A stretch of 64,000 nt of DNA from Bacteroidales bacterium UBA6445 (lineage in GTDB: Bacteria > Bacteroidota > Bacteroidia > Bacteroidales > UBA932): contig DJOF01000018.1 of the NCBI GenBank assembly GCA_002439585.1, forward strand, positions 19,373-83,372, in the 5' to 3' direction. Below are positions 52,736 to 61,383 of this stretch, one piece after another. The translations under genes and the position numbers were made by a program. Position 1 is the first letter of the stretch, and each line of letters starts with the position of its first letter. The notes beneath the pieces were generated by a model, which saw only the letters and a program-made list of their open reading frames with translations, did no database searches and was not told the DNA's origin.

Positions 52736-53578
52736 TTAATAGTCACCCAATGTCTCCTCAAGCTGTGACAATGCTTCGGTACACTGCTCTTGCGAAGGAG
52801 CCTTTCCATGCCATTTGCATGTGCCTGCCATGAAGTCGATTCCGTGGCCCATCTCAGTATTGAAAAGTATCATCACCGGACGTCCGTCGCGTCCTGCCTT
52901 TGCTTCTGAGAAAGCTGCTGCAATTGCATCGAAATCGTGTCCGTCTGCTATGATAGTCCTCCAACCGAATGCTTTCCATTTGCTTTCGAGGTCTCCGAGT
53001 CCTGCCACCTCTTCTACTGTACCGTCTATCTGCTGCCTGTTCCAGTCTGTCATCGCTATGAGATTGTCGAGTCTCATGTGCGCAGCGAACATTGCGGCCT
53101 CCCAAATCTGGCCTTCCTGGCTTTCACCATCTCCACAAAGGACATAGGTGAGCTTGTCGTCTTTGTCGAGTCTCTTGCCGAGGGCTATACCAGCTGCTGC
53201 CGACAGACCCTGTCCAAGTGACCCTGATACCTGAGTGACTCCGGGAAGCCCATGATCTATGCAAGGGTGTCCCTGAAGCCTTGTGCCCAAGGCCCTGAAT
53301 GTTCCAAGCTCGCTGACCGGGAAATAACCTCGTCTTGCGAGAACGGAGTAGTACACAGGGGTAAGGTGGCCGGCAGACAGGATAAATACGTCCTGTCCAT
53401 GGCCTTCGCGACTCCAATGCTTGGGATCAATGTCCATTGTCTGGAAATACAGTTCGGTAAGGATGTCCGCGCTGCTAAGAGAACCGCCCGGATGTCCGGA
53501 TTTGGCTCCGGTAACCATCCTTAGGATGTCTCTTCTGACCTGGGTGGCTATCTTTTTCAATTCTTCGGCTTGTGCCAT
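52736..53578 (-). CDS. Transketolase N-terminal subunit
   Basis: A 280-residue ThDP pyrophosphate-binding domain: GHPGGSLSSADILTELYF, GSLGQGLSAAAGIALGKRL, the CGDGESQEGQIWEA Mg-ThDP motif (GDG..N variant with Q), and DWNRQQIDGTVEEV. It pairs with the C-terminal subunit gene downstream. A -7 promoter box lies about 27 bases upstream, after rmuC. Confidence 0.94.
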   Translation of the reverse strand: MAQAEELKKIATQVRRDILRMVTGAKSGHPGGSLSSADILTELYFQTMDIDPKHWSREGHGQDVFILSAGHLTPVYYSVLARRGYFPVSELGTFRALGTRLQGHPCIDHGLPGVTQVSGSLGQGLSAAAGIALGKRLDKDDKLTYVLCGDGESQEGQIWEAAMFAAHMRLDNLIAMTDWNRQQIDGTVEEVAGLGDLESKWKAFGWRTIIADGHDFDAIAAAFSEAKAGRDGRPVMILFNTEMGHGIDFMAGTCKWHGKAPSQEQCTEALSQLEETLGDY

Positions 53579-53604
53579 GATTATGGTTGTTTATGTGAGC
53601 TTCA

Positions 53605-53612
53605 CAAAGGTA
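53605..53612 (-). promoter_or_regulatory. -7 box of the transketolase genes
   Basis: TACCTTTG on the minus strand between the rmuC stop and the transketolase ATG. The -33 box is poor. The leader would be about 23 bases. Confidence 0.45.
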
Positions 53613-53628
53613 CGCAAAAATCGGATTT

Positions 53629-55353
53629 TTATTCTTCCTCGTCTTGCTTTTTACTTTCGGAAAGTATGCTCTGCGGGATGATCGTGCCAGGCGTTGCCGA
53701 TACCCTTGTAGAGAGGCGTCCTCGTTGAGGCGGTGCGTTCAGCCCTGCATCTTCAAGCTTGCGGATGTTGCTTATGACAGAATCTCCTTTCTTCAGTGCA
53801 CCCTGTCGTCCTGTGAGTTTGGTCCTTGATGCATTGTATGCGCCCACAGCCTTGTCAAGACTTTCTCCTACCTTTACATATTCTTCAAGCCAGCCGCGTA
53901 GCTGAGACATGAGGGTAGTGGCACTTGAGTATACGTTGGCTATATTTTTCTCCTGGCGGTGCTGATTCCAGCTCATCTGGATCATGTTCAAGACTATTAT
54001 CAAGGTCATCTGACTGACAATGAGCACTCCGGAGTCCTTGGCCTCCTGCCAGAGTGTCGGAGCCTGCTCAAGCATTAGCCTAAATGCGCCTTCGGTAGGT
54101 ATGAACATTATAGTGTAATCCACCCGTCTCATGCCTTCAGGTACATAGGAGTTGTAGTCCTTGGTCTTGAGCTCTGATATATGGCTGCGCACGCTGTCCA
54201 CATGCTGCAGGGCAAATTTCTTCCTCTGCTCGGCCGTGTCAGCATTCATAAACTCGTAATATGCAGTCAGACTGAGCTTTGCGTCTATGATGACGACAGT
54301 GTTGTCAGGATAGTAGACGGTCACGTCCGGGATCATTCTGCGTCCGCTGTCGCTCTTTATCTCGTGTCCGTCCTCGTCTGTGATCACGCTCTGGGTGCGG
54401 AACTCTACGCCTTCTTCAAATCCTGCATTGGTGAGAATATCGCTTAGAAGCATTTCCCCGAAATCTCCCTGTATCTTGGAATATCCGAGAAGGGCGTTGG
54501 CGAGGTTGCGTGCCTCGTCACCGACATTTCGCGATCTGTCGTCAAGGTCCTTGATCTTCTGCTCAAGCATTGAATGCCGTGCGACGGATTCTTTCTGTGA
54601 GGTTCGTACAGTCTCGCTGAATTCAGCGAATTTCTCCTGAACAGGCTTGAGTAGTTCTTCGATTGTCTTGCCGCTTCGTTCCTTGAAATCCTCACTGTTG
54701 CGATTGCTCAGCACGGCAAATTGTTCCTTGAGAGCAGCAAGTTCCTTCTCCCTGAGATCGTGAGCGTCCTTGCGGTCTTTCTCCCGCTCTCCATTAAGGG
54801 TCTCGATCTCCCTGTCCCTCTGGGTCTTGAAATCATTGAGCTCCTTCTCGTGTCTCTCCTTAAGCTCCGCAACCTCTCTGTCCCTCTCCGCTTTAGCCTC
54901 GGACATATCCTTGTCCCTCTGCTCTTTGAGATCTGCAATGCTCTTTTCCAATCGCTCTTTCATATCAGCCAATTCCTTGCCGTGTCTGTCAGTCAACTCG
55001 GCAACATCCTTGTCTCTCTGTGCTTTTGCACTCGCTAATTCGTTGGCACGCTCTTCTTGAAGTGACTTAAGTTGCTTGTCCCTCTGCTCTTTGAGTGCTG
55101 CAACCTCTGCAGCTCTTTCTCTTGCGGCTGTATTAAGAGCATCTCTGCCACTCTTCTCTATCATCTCGCATCTGCTCTCTGATGCACTGAGTGAGGCTTC
55201 TAACCTGGCTATCTTTGTCCCAAGTCCGGATATCTCCTGCCGGCAGTCGTCAGTATCCTTTCGTGCTGCCTCGTATCTTCTGTAGAAAGAGAATGCAACA
55301 GCAATGGCAGCCAGTGCCAGCATTGCAGCGATGATGATGAGAGTCTGCTCCAT
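53629..55353 (-). CDS. rmuC: RmuC family DNA recombination protein
   Basis: A 574-residue protein. It has an N-terminal membrane anchor (about 4-22), then a long coiled coil (about 30-230) built of charged repeats such as LKEQRDKDMSEAKAERDREV and ELKERHEKELNDFKTQRDRE, then the RmuC nuclease-like domain (about 260-500; GDFGEMLLSDILTNAGFEEG, DVTVYYPDNTVVIIDAKLSL with the PD-(D/E)xK-like IIDAK). RmuC limits inversions at short inverted repeats in E. coli. It is 4 bases downstream of the permease gene. Confidence 0.93.
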   Translation of the reverse strand: MEQTLIIIAAMLALAAIAVAFSFYRRYEAARKDTDDCRQEISGLGTKIARLEASLSASESRCEMIEKSGRDALNTAARERAAEVAALKEQRDKQLKSLQEERANELASAKAQRDKDVAELTDRHGKELADMKERLEKSIADLKEQRDKDMSEAKAERDREVAELKERHEKELNDFKTQRDREIETLNGEREKDRKDAHDLREKELAALKEQFAVLSNRNSEDFKERSGKTIEELLKPVQEKFAEFSETVRTSQKESVARHSMLEQKIKDLDDRSRNVGDEARNLANALLGYSKIQGDFGEMLLSDILTNAGFEEGVEFRTQSVITDEDGHEIKSDSGRRMIPDVTVYYPDNTVVIIDAKLSLTAYYEFMNADTAEQRKKFALQHVDSVRSHISELKTKDYNSYVPEGMRRVDYTIMFIPTEGAFRLMLEQAPTLWQEAKDSGVLIVSQMTLIIVLNMIQMSWNQHRQEKNIANVYSSATTLMSQLRGWLEEYVKVGESLDKAVGAYNASRTKLTGRQGALKKGDSVISNIRKLEDAGLNAPPQRGRLSTRVSATPGTIIPQSILSESKKQDEEE

Positions 55354-55357
55354 TATA

Positions 55358-56578
55358 TTATCTGTTTTGTCTTCCTATGTTCATTCTTACAGGTATTATA
55401 GCCATGACAAGCCCGATAATGGCTATGCTGATTACCGTTGCTGCTACATCTTTCCATTCGAGGATTACCGGGTAGATAGCAGAGGCAAATCCTGACGGCA
55501 TCCTAATGAATCCGAAATGTCTCTGAAGCAACACAAACCCGATCCCGACAGCTATTCCTGCTACAAGGCCAATTATAGTTATCAGCCAGCCTTCTGTTAT
55601 GAAAATGCCGTTGACCGTCCTATCTTTTGCCCCGAGGCTTCTCAACGTAAATATGTCTTCCTTCTTCTCGATGATAAGCATGGAAAGGCAACCGAATATA
55701 CTGAAAGCCATGATAATGATTATGAAGATGAGAATCATGAATATGGCGGCTTTCTCATAACGCATCATCTTGTAGAGGGATTCGTTCTGCATGAAGCGGT
55801 CTTCTACGCGGTATCCGTCCGAGAGCCTCTCACGGAGTCCTTGGATTACAGCAGAAAGTCCTGCCGCTCCACTTTCAGGAGTGATCCTGATCTCGATGCC
55901 TGAGACTTCATCAGTGTATCCGAGTAGCTCCCTCATTTTCTCTATAGGTACGATCATCAGTCCCGAATCTATGTCTGCATTTATGGAGAAAATGCCTGAA
56001 GGATAGACTTTTACCATCTCTATGGAAGCTGCCGGGTTGACTACGGATAAGGCTCGGTCTCGTGCTGGGAAATAGATTTCTACCGGAGCTACGAATCTTG
56101 GGTTGATGCCCATCTTGTAAGCCACACCGGCCCCGATGACAGCCTGCGGAATGTCCCCTTTGTGGAGGGAGAAACTTCCGTCCTTGATATGGTCTCTTAT
56201 AGGGGATTCTTCTTCGTATACCTTGTCTACGCCCTTTGCCTTCAATACTCCGCTTCTTCCTTCGTACATTATGAAGACATTTTCCTCCAATACGCTGCTC
56301 ATGTTGAGTACGTCGGGGCAGGAATATGCCCAATCGAAAGCAGGGCTGTCTGGGACAAATGTCTTGCCTTTGGCGGGCTTGACCAAGATGTCCGGCTCTA
56401 TATTGCCGAGAGAGTCCCTTACAAGCGAGTCGAATCCATTGTAAATTGAAAGGATGATGACAAGGGCAGCGGATCCGATAGCTATCCCTGCCGCACTGAT
56501 CGCTGATATTATGTTGATTACATTGTGCGACTTGCGGGCAAATAAGTAACGGAAGGCAAATCTGAACTCAAGATTCAT
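55358..56578 (-). CDS. LolC/LolE-type ABC transporter permease (FtsX-like)
   Basis: A 406-residue inner-membrane protein with one N-terminal helix (VINIISAISAAGIAIGSAALVIILSIYNGFDSLV), a large periplasmic domain (about 50-270) and three C-terminal helices forming the FtsX domain (AIFMILIFIIIIMAFSIFGCLSMLIIEKKEDI...LRSLGA). This layout fits lipoprotein-release permeases, or another MacB-type exporter; no ATPase gene is adjacent. It overlaps rbfA by four bases (ATGA), a coupled start. Confidence 0.88.
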   Translation of the reverse strand: MNLEFRFAFRYLFARKSHNVINIISAISAAGIAIGSAALVIILSIYNGFDSLVRDSLGNIEPDILVKPAKGKTFVPDSPAFDWAYSCPDVLNMSSVLEENVFIMYEGRSGVLKAKGVDKVYEEESPIRDHIKDGSFSLHKGDIPQAVIGAGVAYKMGINPRFVAPVEIYFPARDRALSVVNPAASIEMVKVYPSGIFSINADIDSGLMIVPIEKMRELLGYTDEVSGIEIRITPESGAAGLSAVIQGLRERLSDGYRVEDRFMQNESLYKMMRYEKAAIFMILIFIIIIMAFSIFGCLSMLIIEKKEDIFTLRSLGAKDRTVNGIFITEGWLITIIGLVAGIAVGIGFVLLQRHFGFIRMPSGFASAIYPVILEWKDVAATVISIAIIGLVMAIIPVRMNIGRQNR

Positions 56579-56925
56579 TTCTTGAGCAATTCGTCGATGT
56601 GTTCGGCATAGTCGAGGGTAGTGTCGAGGAAAAATGCCAACTCCGGTACTATCCTAAGCTGTTTGCCGACAACTCTCCCAAGCTCTCCGCGCAGAGCCCT
56701 CGCGTTGTCATGTATGATCGTCATTACCTCTTCAGCTTTGGAAGAAGGGAAAATGCTGACGTATACCTTGGCAAAAGAAAGGTCCGGGCTGATTCTTACC
56801 TCGGTTACAGAGACCATGGCTCCACCGAATGCGGCCATACCCTTGCTCCTGATGATCTCTGCAAGATCTTTCTGCAGCTCTTTGGCAACCTTTAGCTGCC
56901 TTGTGCTGGTGCCGTTGTGTTCCAT
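56575..56925 (-). CDS. rbfA: Ribosome-binding factor A
   Basis: A 116-residue KH-like factor that helps mature the 16S rRNA 5' end and the 30S subunit. It has the usual RQLKVAKELQKDLAEII start and VTEVRISPDLSFAKVYVSIFPS core, ending FFLDTTLDYAEHIDELLKK. It lies 3 bases after tyrS and overlaps the permease gene. Confidence 0.95.
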   Translation of the reverse strand: MEHNGTSTRQLKVAKELQKDLAEIIRSKGMAAFGGAMVSVTEVRISPDLSFAKVYVSIFPSSKAEEVMTIIHDNARALRGELGRVVGKQLRIVPELAFFLDTTLDYAEHIDELLKK

Positions 56926-56928
56926 AGC

Positions 56929-58221
56929 TTAGAGTATGTTGATTATGAAATAGTTCTTCTTCCCTTTCTGCACTAGAATATATTTGCCATCCATTATATC
57001 GGATTCTCCGATCTGGTGGTCTGTGGCCAGGACTTTGTCTTTGTTGATACTTACACCACCGCCTTGTACCATCTTGCGGCATTCACCCTTGGACGGGAAT
57101 ACTGAAGTCTTGACGGAGAGGAGCTCCACTATGTCGCATGGAAGATCTTCCTTGCGTATGTCGAAGGTCGGTACTCCGGAAAAGACGGCGAGGAATGTCC
57201 TTTCATCCAGTTTCCTGAGTTCCTCAGATGTGGAGTTGCCGAATAGCATCTTGGACGCTGCAAGGGCATTCTCATATTCTATAGCACCGTGAACAAGGGT
57301 GGTGACCTCTTTCGCAAGAAGTTTCTGAAGCGTCCTTCTGCCTGGATCCTCTGTATGTTCGGCTATGGCAGCGTCTATGTCTTCTTTGCCTAAGAGAGTG
57401 AAGATCTTTATATATCTGACAGCGTCTTCATCTGATACGTTAAGCCAGAACTGGTAGAATTCGTATGGAGAGGTCCTCTCTGGATCAAGCCAGATATTGC
57501 CTTTCTCGGTCTTGCCGAATTTCTTTCCGTCTGCTTTCCTGATTAGAGGGCAAGTAAGTGCATAGGCATCCGTCTTGCCGAGAGTCCTTCTTATAAGTTC
57601 AGTTCCTGTGGTGATGTTGCCCCACTGGTCGCTTCCACCCATCTGCAGACGACAGCCTTTGTGCTCATATAGCCACAGGAAATCGTATCCCTGCAGAAGC
57701 TGGTAGCTGAATTCTGTAAATGACATGCCCTCGCGGGATTCACTCGAGAGCCTCATCTTTACAGAATCTTTGGCCATCATGTAGTTGACCGTGATATGCT
57801 TGCCGATATCCCTTATGAAGTTCAGGAAGGAATATCCTTTCATCCAGTCATAGTTGTTGACAAGCTCGGCCCGGTTGGTGGCATCAGAGTCGAAGTCGAG
57901 GAAACGTGAAAGTTGATTCTTGATGCCGGCAATATTGTGAGCGAGAGTCTCTTCGTCAAGCAGATTGCGTTCCTGAGATTTCATGGAGGGGTCTCCAATC
58001 ATGCCGGTTGCTCCGCCTACCAAGGCTATGGGTTTGTGCCCGCATTCCTGGAAATGCTTGAGTATCATGATGCTGACAAGATGGCCTATATGCAGTGAAT
58101 CGGCTGTAGGATCAATGCCGACATATGCTGTTGTCGGACCTTCCATCAGTTTCTCTTCCGTGCCTGGCATGATATCCTGAATCATACCTCTCCATTTGAG
58201 TTCCTCTACAAAATTCTTCAT
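56929..58221 (-). CDS. tyrS: Tyrosyl-tRNA synthetase
   Basis: A 430-residue class Ic synthetase charging tRNA-Tyr. HIGH motif in SLHIGHLVS (about residue 42), the KMSKS site as KFGKTEKGN, and a C-terminal S4 domain. The start at 58221 (MKNFVEELKWRGMIQD) is chosen since it gives the family length; an in-frame ATG at 58359 overlaps the -7 promoter box. First gene of a run of closely spaced minus-strand genes that reaches the sigma factor. Confidence 0.97.
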   Translation of the reverse strand: MKNFVEELKWRGMIQDIMPGTEEKLMEGPTTAYVGIDPTADSLHIGHLVSIMILKHFQECGHKPIALVGGATGMIGDPSMKSQERNLLDEETLAHNIAGIKNQLSRFLDFDSDATNRAELVNNYDWMKGYSFLNFIRDIGKHITVNYMMAKDSVKMRLSSESREGMSFTEFSYQLLQGYDFLWLYEHKGCRLQMGGSDQWGNITTGTELIRRTLGKTDAYALTCPLIRKADGKKFGKTEKGNIWLDPERTSPYEFYQFWLNVSDEDAVRYIKIFTLLGKEDIDAAIAEHTEDPGRRTLQKLLAKEVTTLVHGAIEYENALAASKMLFGNSTSEELRKLDERTFLAVFSGVPTFDIRKEDLPCDIVELLSVKTSVFPSKGECRKMVQGGGVSINKDKVLATDHQIGESDIMDGKYILVQKGKKNYFIINIL

Positions 58222-58356
58222 TGTGTGTCTGTGAAAGTTAGTCGGCTGCGATACCTCTTTCAAGTGTTGAATCTTCAAGAGCGTTTCTGCTTGCGTTTTC
58301 ATGAGCATACCCCACTTTTGCCAAGTTCTATGCCCGAGTGTCCCGACAGCCAGGTA

Positions 58357-58364
58357 CAAAGTTA
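58357..58364 (-). promoter_or_regulatory. -7 box of tyrS
   Basis: TAACTTTG on the minus strand. No TTTG lies at 19-21 bases. The leader would be about 130 bases to the chosen ATG. Confidence 0.45.
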
Positions 58365-58559
58365 CGACAAAACAGCTAGATTATTTAGTCGCAGTCTAAA
58401 TTTATTCGGCCTCGAATTTTTAACGAACGATTGATCTTAAGAAATTTTCATAAAATCTCCTACTTCATCTCTCTCAGAATAAATCTGAAGTATTCTCCGA
58501 AAGGGGGATTGATTCTCATTTTATCAGTGTGACTGCTTCGTTGAGCGGATGCTGCGAGG

Positions 58560-58599
58560 AAGCGTCAATCAATGCGAAGAAGCGTCAATCAATGCGAGA
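58560..58599. repeat. 20-bp tandem duplication at the 3' end of the methyltransferase-like gene
   Basis: Copies at 58560-58579 and 58580-58599 differ only in the last base. Since 20 is not a multiple of 3, the duplication shifts the frame and creates the present stop at 58569-58571. Confidence 0.85.
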
Positions 58600-59792
58600 A
58601 GGCCCTGATCAGAAAGCATTTGGAGAGCTTGTGCCTCACTTGTGCAAGTACCCACAATGCGGTCAAACAACTGCCAGCGGAGAGCCGATAGCAGGAAATG
58701 TTCTACCCAATAGGAAAATTTGCATTCGTTGCCATTGGATTTTGCCTCTTTTTCGTATTTCTTGGAACGCAGGTACAGCTCAAGGCCATCGGAGTTGTCG
58801 TGCCAGAGATCAACGAAAGCGTAGTTGAAGTCCCGTTTATTTCCGACTATTTCCCTTTCCATGTAATTAAAGGCATCCTCGTGTACAACCGTGATCTTTT
58901 CTTTGCAGGGAAACTGAGGAAGTAAGATCTTCTCGAATAGGCTTATTACGTCCCGATCCCGCTCTACGATTGTGACTGACCGTACCTCTGGCTTTGAAGC
59001 GGCCATGAAAGTGTAGTAGCCTAACCCAAGGCCGAATGTCACTATGTCTCCAGCCGCTATGTCAATATGTGGCTGCATGGATGCTATCTCGCTTGGTTTG
59101 ACTGCCATCCATTCTCGGCCTTCCTGTTCTATAGCTGGATACGTGTATGGCTTGCGGAAATATCCGACAGGAGGTATCTCCATCAGTGAACTTTCTGTGA
59201 TGAGATCATTGCATATGAAGGCTTCGTAAGGTGCGTATGTGTAGTGTGTCAGTCTCCAGCCTTTATATGTGATCTCGGGGAAATGTATGTTCTCGAAATA
59301 TGGATTGGAAGTGAATGTGTCTGAGTCAAGCCGCCTTACCGAGAGCCGGAAATATTCGTTGAGGTCAGTCCCATCGTTATTTTCGTCCTTCGTCGCATCT
59401 GGCTTGTCGTTCTTCGTCGCGTCTGGCTTGTCGTCCTTCATTGCGTCTGGCTTTGCTGTATAGGCAGCGGAGTCCGTGCTTGTCTCTGAGGCTTCCGAAT
59501 CTTGGTCCAAGTGACTGTTGTGAGCATAACCTGTCTCCTGTGTGTCGTTGCTTGATGGGGCAATGCCGCACAATCCAGCCATAAGTGCTGCATACATAGC
59601 CTCTTCAGGAAGAATTCCTTCAGGATCAGCCTCTCGGATTAGGTCGGATGTGATAGCCCTCGGACTGTTGTCTATATACTCCGATATCGCCCAAGCGGCA
59701 TTGTTGTTGGCCTCCCGCAGAAGCACCAATCTGTCTTTCCAATTCTGTCTCATATATTTAGGCCGATTCTCTTTTTTATGTAATGCTTTCAT
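58569..59792 (-). CDS. SAM-dependent methyltransferase-like protein with repeat linker
   Basis: A Rossmann domain near residue 220 onwards shows the SAM motif I as DIVTFGLGLGYYTF and the acidic motif II VTIVERD, then VVHEDAF and YAFVDLWHD, close to the spermidine synthase-like class I fold. The N-terminal part is helical and unrelated to anything I know. A Lys-Pro-Asp-Ala repeat (KPDATKND-type, three units) lies between them. The substrate is unknown. The start is uncertain: 59876, 59792 or 59753; a promoter -7 box ending at 59882 makes 59876 unlikely. The 3' end is altered by a 20-bp duplication; without it the protein would end SSQHPLNEAVTLIK. Confidence 0.72.
   Translation of the reverse strand: MKALHKKENRPKYMRQNWKDRLVLLREANNNAAWAISEYIDNSPRAITSDLIREADPEGILPEEAMYAALMAGLCGIAPSSNDTQETGYAHNSHLDQDSEASETSTDSAAYTAKPDAMKDDKPDATKNDKPDATKDENNDGTDLNEYFRLSVRRLDSDTFTSNPYFENIHFPEITYKGWRLTHYTYAPYEAFICNDLITESSLMEIPPVGYFRKPYTYPAIEQEGREWMAVKPSEIASMQPHIDIAAGDIVTFGLGLGYYTFMAASKPEVRSVTIVERDRDVISLFEKILLPQFPCKEKITVVHEDAFNYMEREIVGNKRDFNYAFVDLWHDNSDGLELYLRSKKYEKEAKSNGNECKFSYWVEHFLLSALRWQLFDRIVGTCTSEAQALQMLSDQGLLALIDASSH
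59382..59453. repeat. Three 24-bp tandem units
   Basis: Units start at 59382, 59406 and 59430 with few mismatches and encode eight residues each (KPDAxKxD) in the linker of the methyltransferase-like protein. They keep the reading frame. Confidence 0.8.
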
Positions 59793-59881
59793 TTCCAGTG
59801 TCTTTTCATAGGCAGATGTCAGTTGTCGCTGAAAGGGCAACTTCTTATAAGCAAAGATTCGGACTTGCATTTCCACAAGTG

Positions 59882-59914
59882 CAAATATAGCTGCTGAAAA
59901 TTGTTATTCGTAAA
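59882..59914 (-). promoter_or_regulatory. Promoter of the methyltransferase-like gene
   Basis: Minus strand TTTA (59914-59911), 21-bp spacer, TATATTTG (59889-59882), a perfect -7 box. It lies directly before the most upstream ATG (59876), so translation probably starts further in. Confidence 0.55.
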
Positions 59915-60252
59915 TTAATGAACCCAATCATTAGGCTTTCTGCCTTTATTTATGTCAGGGCGCGAGAATGTTCCGAAATTCTATGTTATATAGAATAAGA
60001 AGTTCCTCCATAAGGATACTGTTGTTTTTCTATAGAATCTCTACTGGGGCCTGATTTTTGCTCCAAATTAAAGGCTTCTTTATGATGTCCTTTGTGATCC
60101 CTTATGGTGTCCTTTGTGATCCCGTACGTTTACGGCTGGAAGCTTTGGGATACTGTATGCTCGCTGTTTTTATAGATAGTCGTATAGTGATGGTATTTGC
60201 AGCCAAGGCAAGGGAAATCAAGTGAAACAAGAAGGTTAGTAATAGTGTTATT
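59915..60252. other. Intergenic stretch between the methyltransferase-like and nitroreductase genes
   Basis: No gene or RNA is recognised. It contains the 22-bp tandem repeat at 60081-60124. No clear promoter for the nitroreductase was found. Confidence 0.4.
60081..60124. repeat. 22-bp tandem repeat, two copies
   Basis: 60081-60102 and 60103-60124 match at 20 of 22 positions. Non-coding, about 150 bases before the nitroreductase gene. Confidence 0.8.
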
Positions 60253-60783
60253 ATGGTAAATGCGGTAATAGATGCCATACTCTCGAGGCGGAGCATAAGG
60301 CAGTATTCAGACAAGTCAGTAAGTGACAAGGACCTGAAGACGGTGCTGGAAGCAGGTATATATGCACCCACGGCCATGAATCTTCAAGATCCTCTGATAG
60401 TAGCCGTCACAAGGCCCGATATACGCAGTCGTCTGTCAGATCTCAATGCTTTGATTCTTGGCACAAAGAGCGATCCTTATTACGGAGCGCCTGTAATCGT
60501 GCTCGTGTTCATACCTAATCCTTCTTCCAATCCCAACTCCATACAGGATGGAAGTCTGGTTCTTGGCAATATGATGCTTGCTGCCCATGCCCTCGGACTT
60601 GCTTCTTGCTGGATCAACAGGGTGAAAGAAATGTTCTTGACCCCGGACGGTGAAAGGCTAAAAAGAGAGCTCGGGATTCCTACCGAATATGTCGGACTTG
60701 GTTCTTTAGCACTCGGATATGCGGAAGGCCCTGAGCCGGAGCCAAAGTCAAGAAAGAAGAATTATTATACAATAATTCGCTAG
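60253..60783 (+). CDS. Nitroreductase family flavoprotein
   Basis: A 176-residue FMN-binding oxidoreductase. The N-terminal SRRSIRQYSDKSVSD with the FMN phosphate-binding Arg residues, APTAMNLQDPLIVAV, and the C-terminal GLGSLALGYAEG are family features. It would reduce nitro compounds or quinones with NAD(P)H; the real substrate is unknown. The stop is directly followed, with no gap, by the ATG of the Fur-type regulator, so they are co-transcribed. Confidence 0.92.
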   Translation: MVNAVIDAILSRRSIRQYSDKSVSDKDLKTVLEAGIYAPTAMNLQDPLIVAVTRPDIRSRLSDLNALILGTKSDPYYGAPVIVLVFIPNPSSNPNSIQDGSLVLGNMMLAAHALGLASCWINRVKEMFLTPDGERLKRELGIPTEYVGLGSLALGYAEGPEPEPKSRKKNYYTIIR

Positions 60784-61236
60784 ATGGGAGAGGCAGAAGA
60801 GATATTGCAGCACCATGGAGTACGTCCTACGGCAGTACGCCTTATGATTTACAGGACTATGCTCGGATTTGAGAATACATTCAGTCTTGCTGATATTGAG
60901 GATACTCTCGATACTGTGGACAAGTCAACGATTTTTAGGACACTGACTTTGTTTGCGGAGCATCATCTGCTTCATGAGATAGAGGATGGGAGTGGAGCTA
61001 AGAAATATTGCGTATGCCGTCATGGTGAATCATGTGGCCCAGAGGAGATGCATTGTCATTTCTACTGCGAGTCCTGTCACAAGACATTCTGTCTTGACCA
61101 TACCCATATTCCAGCAGTGAAATACCCTGAAGGATACGAATTGCATTCCATTGAGTATCTTATGAAAGGGATCTGTCCGGAATGCCAGCGCACATTGAAA
61201 GGCGAGTATAAAGTGAGGCCAACGCACGAGTGTTGA
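60784..61236 (+). CDS. Fur family transcriptional regulator
   Basis: A 150-residue metal-responsive repressor. The N-terminal winged helix is at about 1-80 (LQHHGVRPTAVRLMIYRTML, DKSTIFRTLTLFAEHHLLHEIE), and the C-terminal metal/dimer domain has HCHFYCESCHKTFCLDH and CPECQ, giving the CxxC-CxxC structural zinc site. Whether it senses iron, zinc or peroxide cannot be told. The zinc-type P-ATPase gene 830 bases downstream on the same strand makes a Zur-like role possible. Confidence 0.9.
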   Translation: MGEAEEILQHHGVRPTAVRLMIYRTMLGFENTFSLADIEDTLDTVDKSTIFRTLTLFAEHHLLHEIEDGSGAKKYCVCRHGESCGPEEMHCHFYCESCHKTFCLDHTHIPAVKYPEGYELHSIEYLMKGICPECQRTLKGEYKVRPTHEC

Positions 61237-61383
61237 ACCCTTCCCCTGCTTGACTGTAGGCGGCTATGCCCATGACAATTCTGTAAGTGATTTTTCTTCA
61301 GGTGGACAAAATGTCATTCTTTCTGATTCGGAATACCATTTGCCATAATATTTAGATGCCGGCCATAAGTCCGGTGATTTGTT

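Noticed and set aside
53629..55353. rmuC and neighbours considered as part of a phage defence island
   Set aside because: The neighbours are tyrS, rbfA, a permease and transketolase; no nuclease, helicase or effector partner typical of defence systems is found.
59382..59453. Three 24-bp direct repeats considered as a CRISPR array
   Set aside because: Units are contiguous without spacers, in frame, and encode a linker; no cas genes are present.
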